A stretch of DNA of 7,465 bases, from NCBI GenBank assembly GCA_947484245.1, contig CANKOT010000110.1, positions 1-7,465 on the forward strand. Reading direction: 5' to 3'. How positions within the stretch are numbered: the stretch's first letter is position 1; each line of letters starts with the position of its first letter. The position numbers were made by a program, and so were the translations under genes. A model generated the notes under the pieces. It did no database searches. It was not told where the DNA came from and worked only from the letters and a program-made list of their open reading frames with translations. The DNA comes from Comamonadaceae bacterium. GTDB taxonomy: Bacteria; Pseudomonadota; Gammaproteobacteria; Burkholderiales; Burkholderiaceae. This document shows positions 6,453-7,465 of this stretch, in pieces.

Positions 6453-6469
6453 TTAAACAATTTGTTTAA
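6453..6469. promoter_or_regulatory. 17-bp palindrome TTAAACAATTTGTTTAA
   Basis: Perfect 8-bp arms surround a single central T at 6461. It lies 10 bp after the TauE stop on the minus strand and 75 bp before the small gene. The stem is almost all A-T and has no T-run behind it on the minus strand, so an operator seems more likely than a terminator. Confidence 0.35.
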
Positions 6470-6479
6470 AAACATAAGC

Positions 6480-7223
6480 TTAGCCTCTAATTGCATCCCA
6501 GATAAGTTTCAAAGAGACCAGAAAGAGCCCCGCCTGAACCAATTTGAAAAACCAAGCCTCTGCAATTCGTTGGGTGAGATAGGCGCCTAAAAAAGTGCCA
6601 AGAAGCGCAAAAGGCACCAAGACAAGCGCACTCATCAAATCTTCCAAACTGTAAGGACTGAGATTTTGATAAGGGCCAATTTTGGCCACATTGATGAAGG
6701 CAAACAAAATGGTGGCAGTCCCGGCAAACTCTGCCTTCGGTAACTTCTGAGGCAATATGAAAACTTGAAAAGGAGGGCCTCCCGCGTGGGCAATGAAACT
6801 GGTAAAGCCAGAAACAGCTCCCCAAAAAGCACCTTTGGGAACCGATGCGGGCAAGGCGCCATCAACCTGCCCTCGCTTGAACCATGTCTGCAAACAAAAA
6901 CTCACCCCGACCAATCCGATGATGAGTTTGATGGTCAGGTCTGAAATCATGGATGCCGTGAACCACCCAATCAAGACACCCACCGTACTGGCCGGCACCA
7001 AGATTTTCAAATTGATGAGACTGAAATTCCTGCGGTAAAGCCACACGCTAACGACATCAGAAATGATGTAGACAGGCAACAAAAGAACGACGGCTTTCAA
7101 GGGTGACATCACCAAGGAAAGCAAAGGCACCGACATCATGCCCACCAAGGGCAAGCCACCCTTGGAAATACCAATGAGCACGGCTGCACAACTGGCAACC
7201 ATCAAATACTGACTAACTTCCAT
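6480..7223 (-). CDS. Sulfite exporter TauE/SafE-family membrane permease
   Basis: A 247-residue inner-membrane protein of the TauE/SafE family (Pfam PF01925), whose members move sulfite, sulfoacetate or other small organic anions across the cytoplasmic membrane. About eight hydrophobic segments are visible, near residues 6-20, 26-40, 43-62, 74-93, 97-113, 130-157, 166-182, 196-218 and 224-243, with some of these possibly re-entrant. The two family repeats are seen as GISKGGLPLVGMMSVPLL (18-35) and SGFTSFIAHAGGPPFQVFIL (138-157), followed by KAEFAGTATILFAFIN (163-178). The length is usual for the family. The ATG has AAGG (plus-strand 7229-7232) 5 nt upstream. It starts 38 nt after the MFS gene stop on the same strand and may be co-transcribed with it. 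The substrate cannot be told from sequence; no sulfonate-metabolism gene is nearby. Confidence 0.93.
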   Translation of the reverse strand: MEVSQYLMVASCAAVLIGISKGGLPLVGMMSVPLLSLVMSPLKAVVLLLPVYIISDVVSVWLYRRNFSLINLKILVPASTVGVLIGWFTASMISDLTIKLIIGLVGVSFCLQTWFKRGQVDGALPASVPKGAFWGAVSGFTSFIAHAGGPPFQVFILPQKLPKAEFAGTATILFAFINVAKIGPYQNLSPYSLEDLMSALVLVPFALLGTFLGAYLTQRIAEAWFFKLVQAGLFLVSLKLIWDAIRG

Positions 7224-7237
7224 GTCAACCTTGATTC

Positions 7238-7257
7238 AAAACACTTTCACGTGTTTT
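7238..7257 (-). repeat. Short AT-rich inverted repeat between MFS and TauE genes
   Basis: AAAACAC (7238-7244) and GTGTTTT (7251-7257) form a 7-bp stem with a 6-nt loop. On the minus strand it follows the MFS stop by a few bases and ends in TTTT that belongs to the stem, so it is at best a weak or partial terminator of the MFS gene. It lies 5 nt ahead of the ribosome binding site of the TauE gene. Confidence 0.35.
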
Positions 7258-7261
7258 TTGT

Positions 7262-7465
7262 TTATTCGAACAGCTTGGGGTACTTCAAGATGCGCCAGCA
7301 ACTGTAGGTCGCCAAGGCTGAAATTCCCAGCGTGATCCAGATGACGAGCGCGTAACTTTGCGTCATGTCAAAAACCTGACCCGCCAAAACGGGCCCCAAC
7401 AAATTACCCAAAGCTGCGCCTGTGTAAAGCGTGCCAATGATGGCAGAAACAGCCCTGCCCCCAAA
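7262..7465 (-). CDS. Major facilitator superfamily transporter, C-terminal end, cut by the window edge
   Basis: An open frame enters from the right edge and runs 67 codons to TAA. The residues GRAVSAIIGTLYTGAALGN (3-21) and GPVLAGQVFDMTQSYALVIW (24-43), then a hydrophobic stretch to about residue 56 and a short basic tail (CWRILKYPKLFE), are typical of the last transmembrane helices of a 12-helix MFS permease. The GALxGNLxGPxxAG pattern is common in metabolite and drug transporters. The N-terminal five sixths lies outside the window, so neither substrate nor subfamily can be given. It is upstream of the TauE-family gene on the same strand. Confidence 0.82.
   Translation of the reverse strand, partial: FGGRAVSAIIGTLYTGAALGNLLGPVLAGQVFDMTQSYALVIWITLGISALATYSCWRILKYPKLFE

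Larger units (their letters stand above)
6379..6479 (-). promoter_or_regulatory. Upstream region of the 128-residue gene, with weak promoter
   Basis: This is a 101-bp AT-rich spacer between the TauE-family gene and the small unknown gene. On the minus strand TTGCAA (6410-6405) and TAGACT (6388-6383) are separated by 16 nt, each matching 4 of 6 consensus bases. The predicted start of transcription would fall on or next to the ATG at 6378. The same stretch holds a 15-bp-period repeat and a palindrome, listed separately. Confidence 0.35.

Overview
The window looks like chromosomal DNA of a betaproteobacterium, most likely Burkholderiales and perhaps Comamonadaceae. This is inferred from the gene families (a monomeric NADP isocitrate dehydrogenase, a NagG/NagH-type ring hydroxylase, an AlkK-like acyl-CoA synthetase) and a base composition near half G+C by eye. 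No RNA gene, insertion sequence, CRISPR array or phage gene was seen. The genes are intact apart from those cut by the window edges.

Left part (1-3427). Two plus-strand genes, the 3' end of an acyl-CoA synthetase and an ECHDC3-like crotonase, are followed after 28 bp by the end of a convergent minus-strand operon. That operon encodes a three-part Rieske non-heme iron oxygenase in the order alpha, beta, ferredoxin, with 2-nt gaps between genes. Alpha and beta resemble salicylate 5-hydroxylase (NagG/NagH) most. No electron-transfer reductase and no regulator lie next to it in the window. The likely theme is catabolism of aromatic or other carboxylic acids, with ring hydroxylation on one strand and CoA activation plus a crotonase step on the other.

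Middle (3428-5993). A 253-bp divergent intergenic region carries two back-to-back palindromes and a strong inverted repeat. It separates the oxygenase operon from icd, a complete monomeric NADP-dependent isocitrate dehydrogenase of the TCA cycle. A clear rho-independent hairpin follows icd and probably also serves the convergent next gene.

Right part (5992-7465). Three minus-strand genes read toward icd: the C-terminal end of an MFS transporter, a TauE/SafE-family permease, and a 128-residue unknown protein. The unknown protein has a basic, alanine- and lysine-rich tail ending in QTDLFES, which resembles a bacterial sliding-clamp (DnaN) binding peptide. Its upstream region holds a 15-bp-period direct repeat and a 17-bp palindrome. 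This small gene and its control region are the least explained part of the window. The other notable points are the crotonase lacking both classical catalytic glutamates and the oxygenase lacking a reductase.
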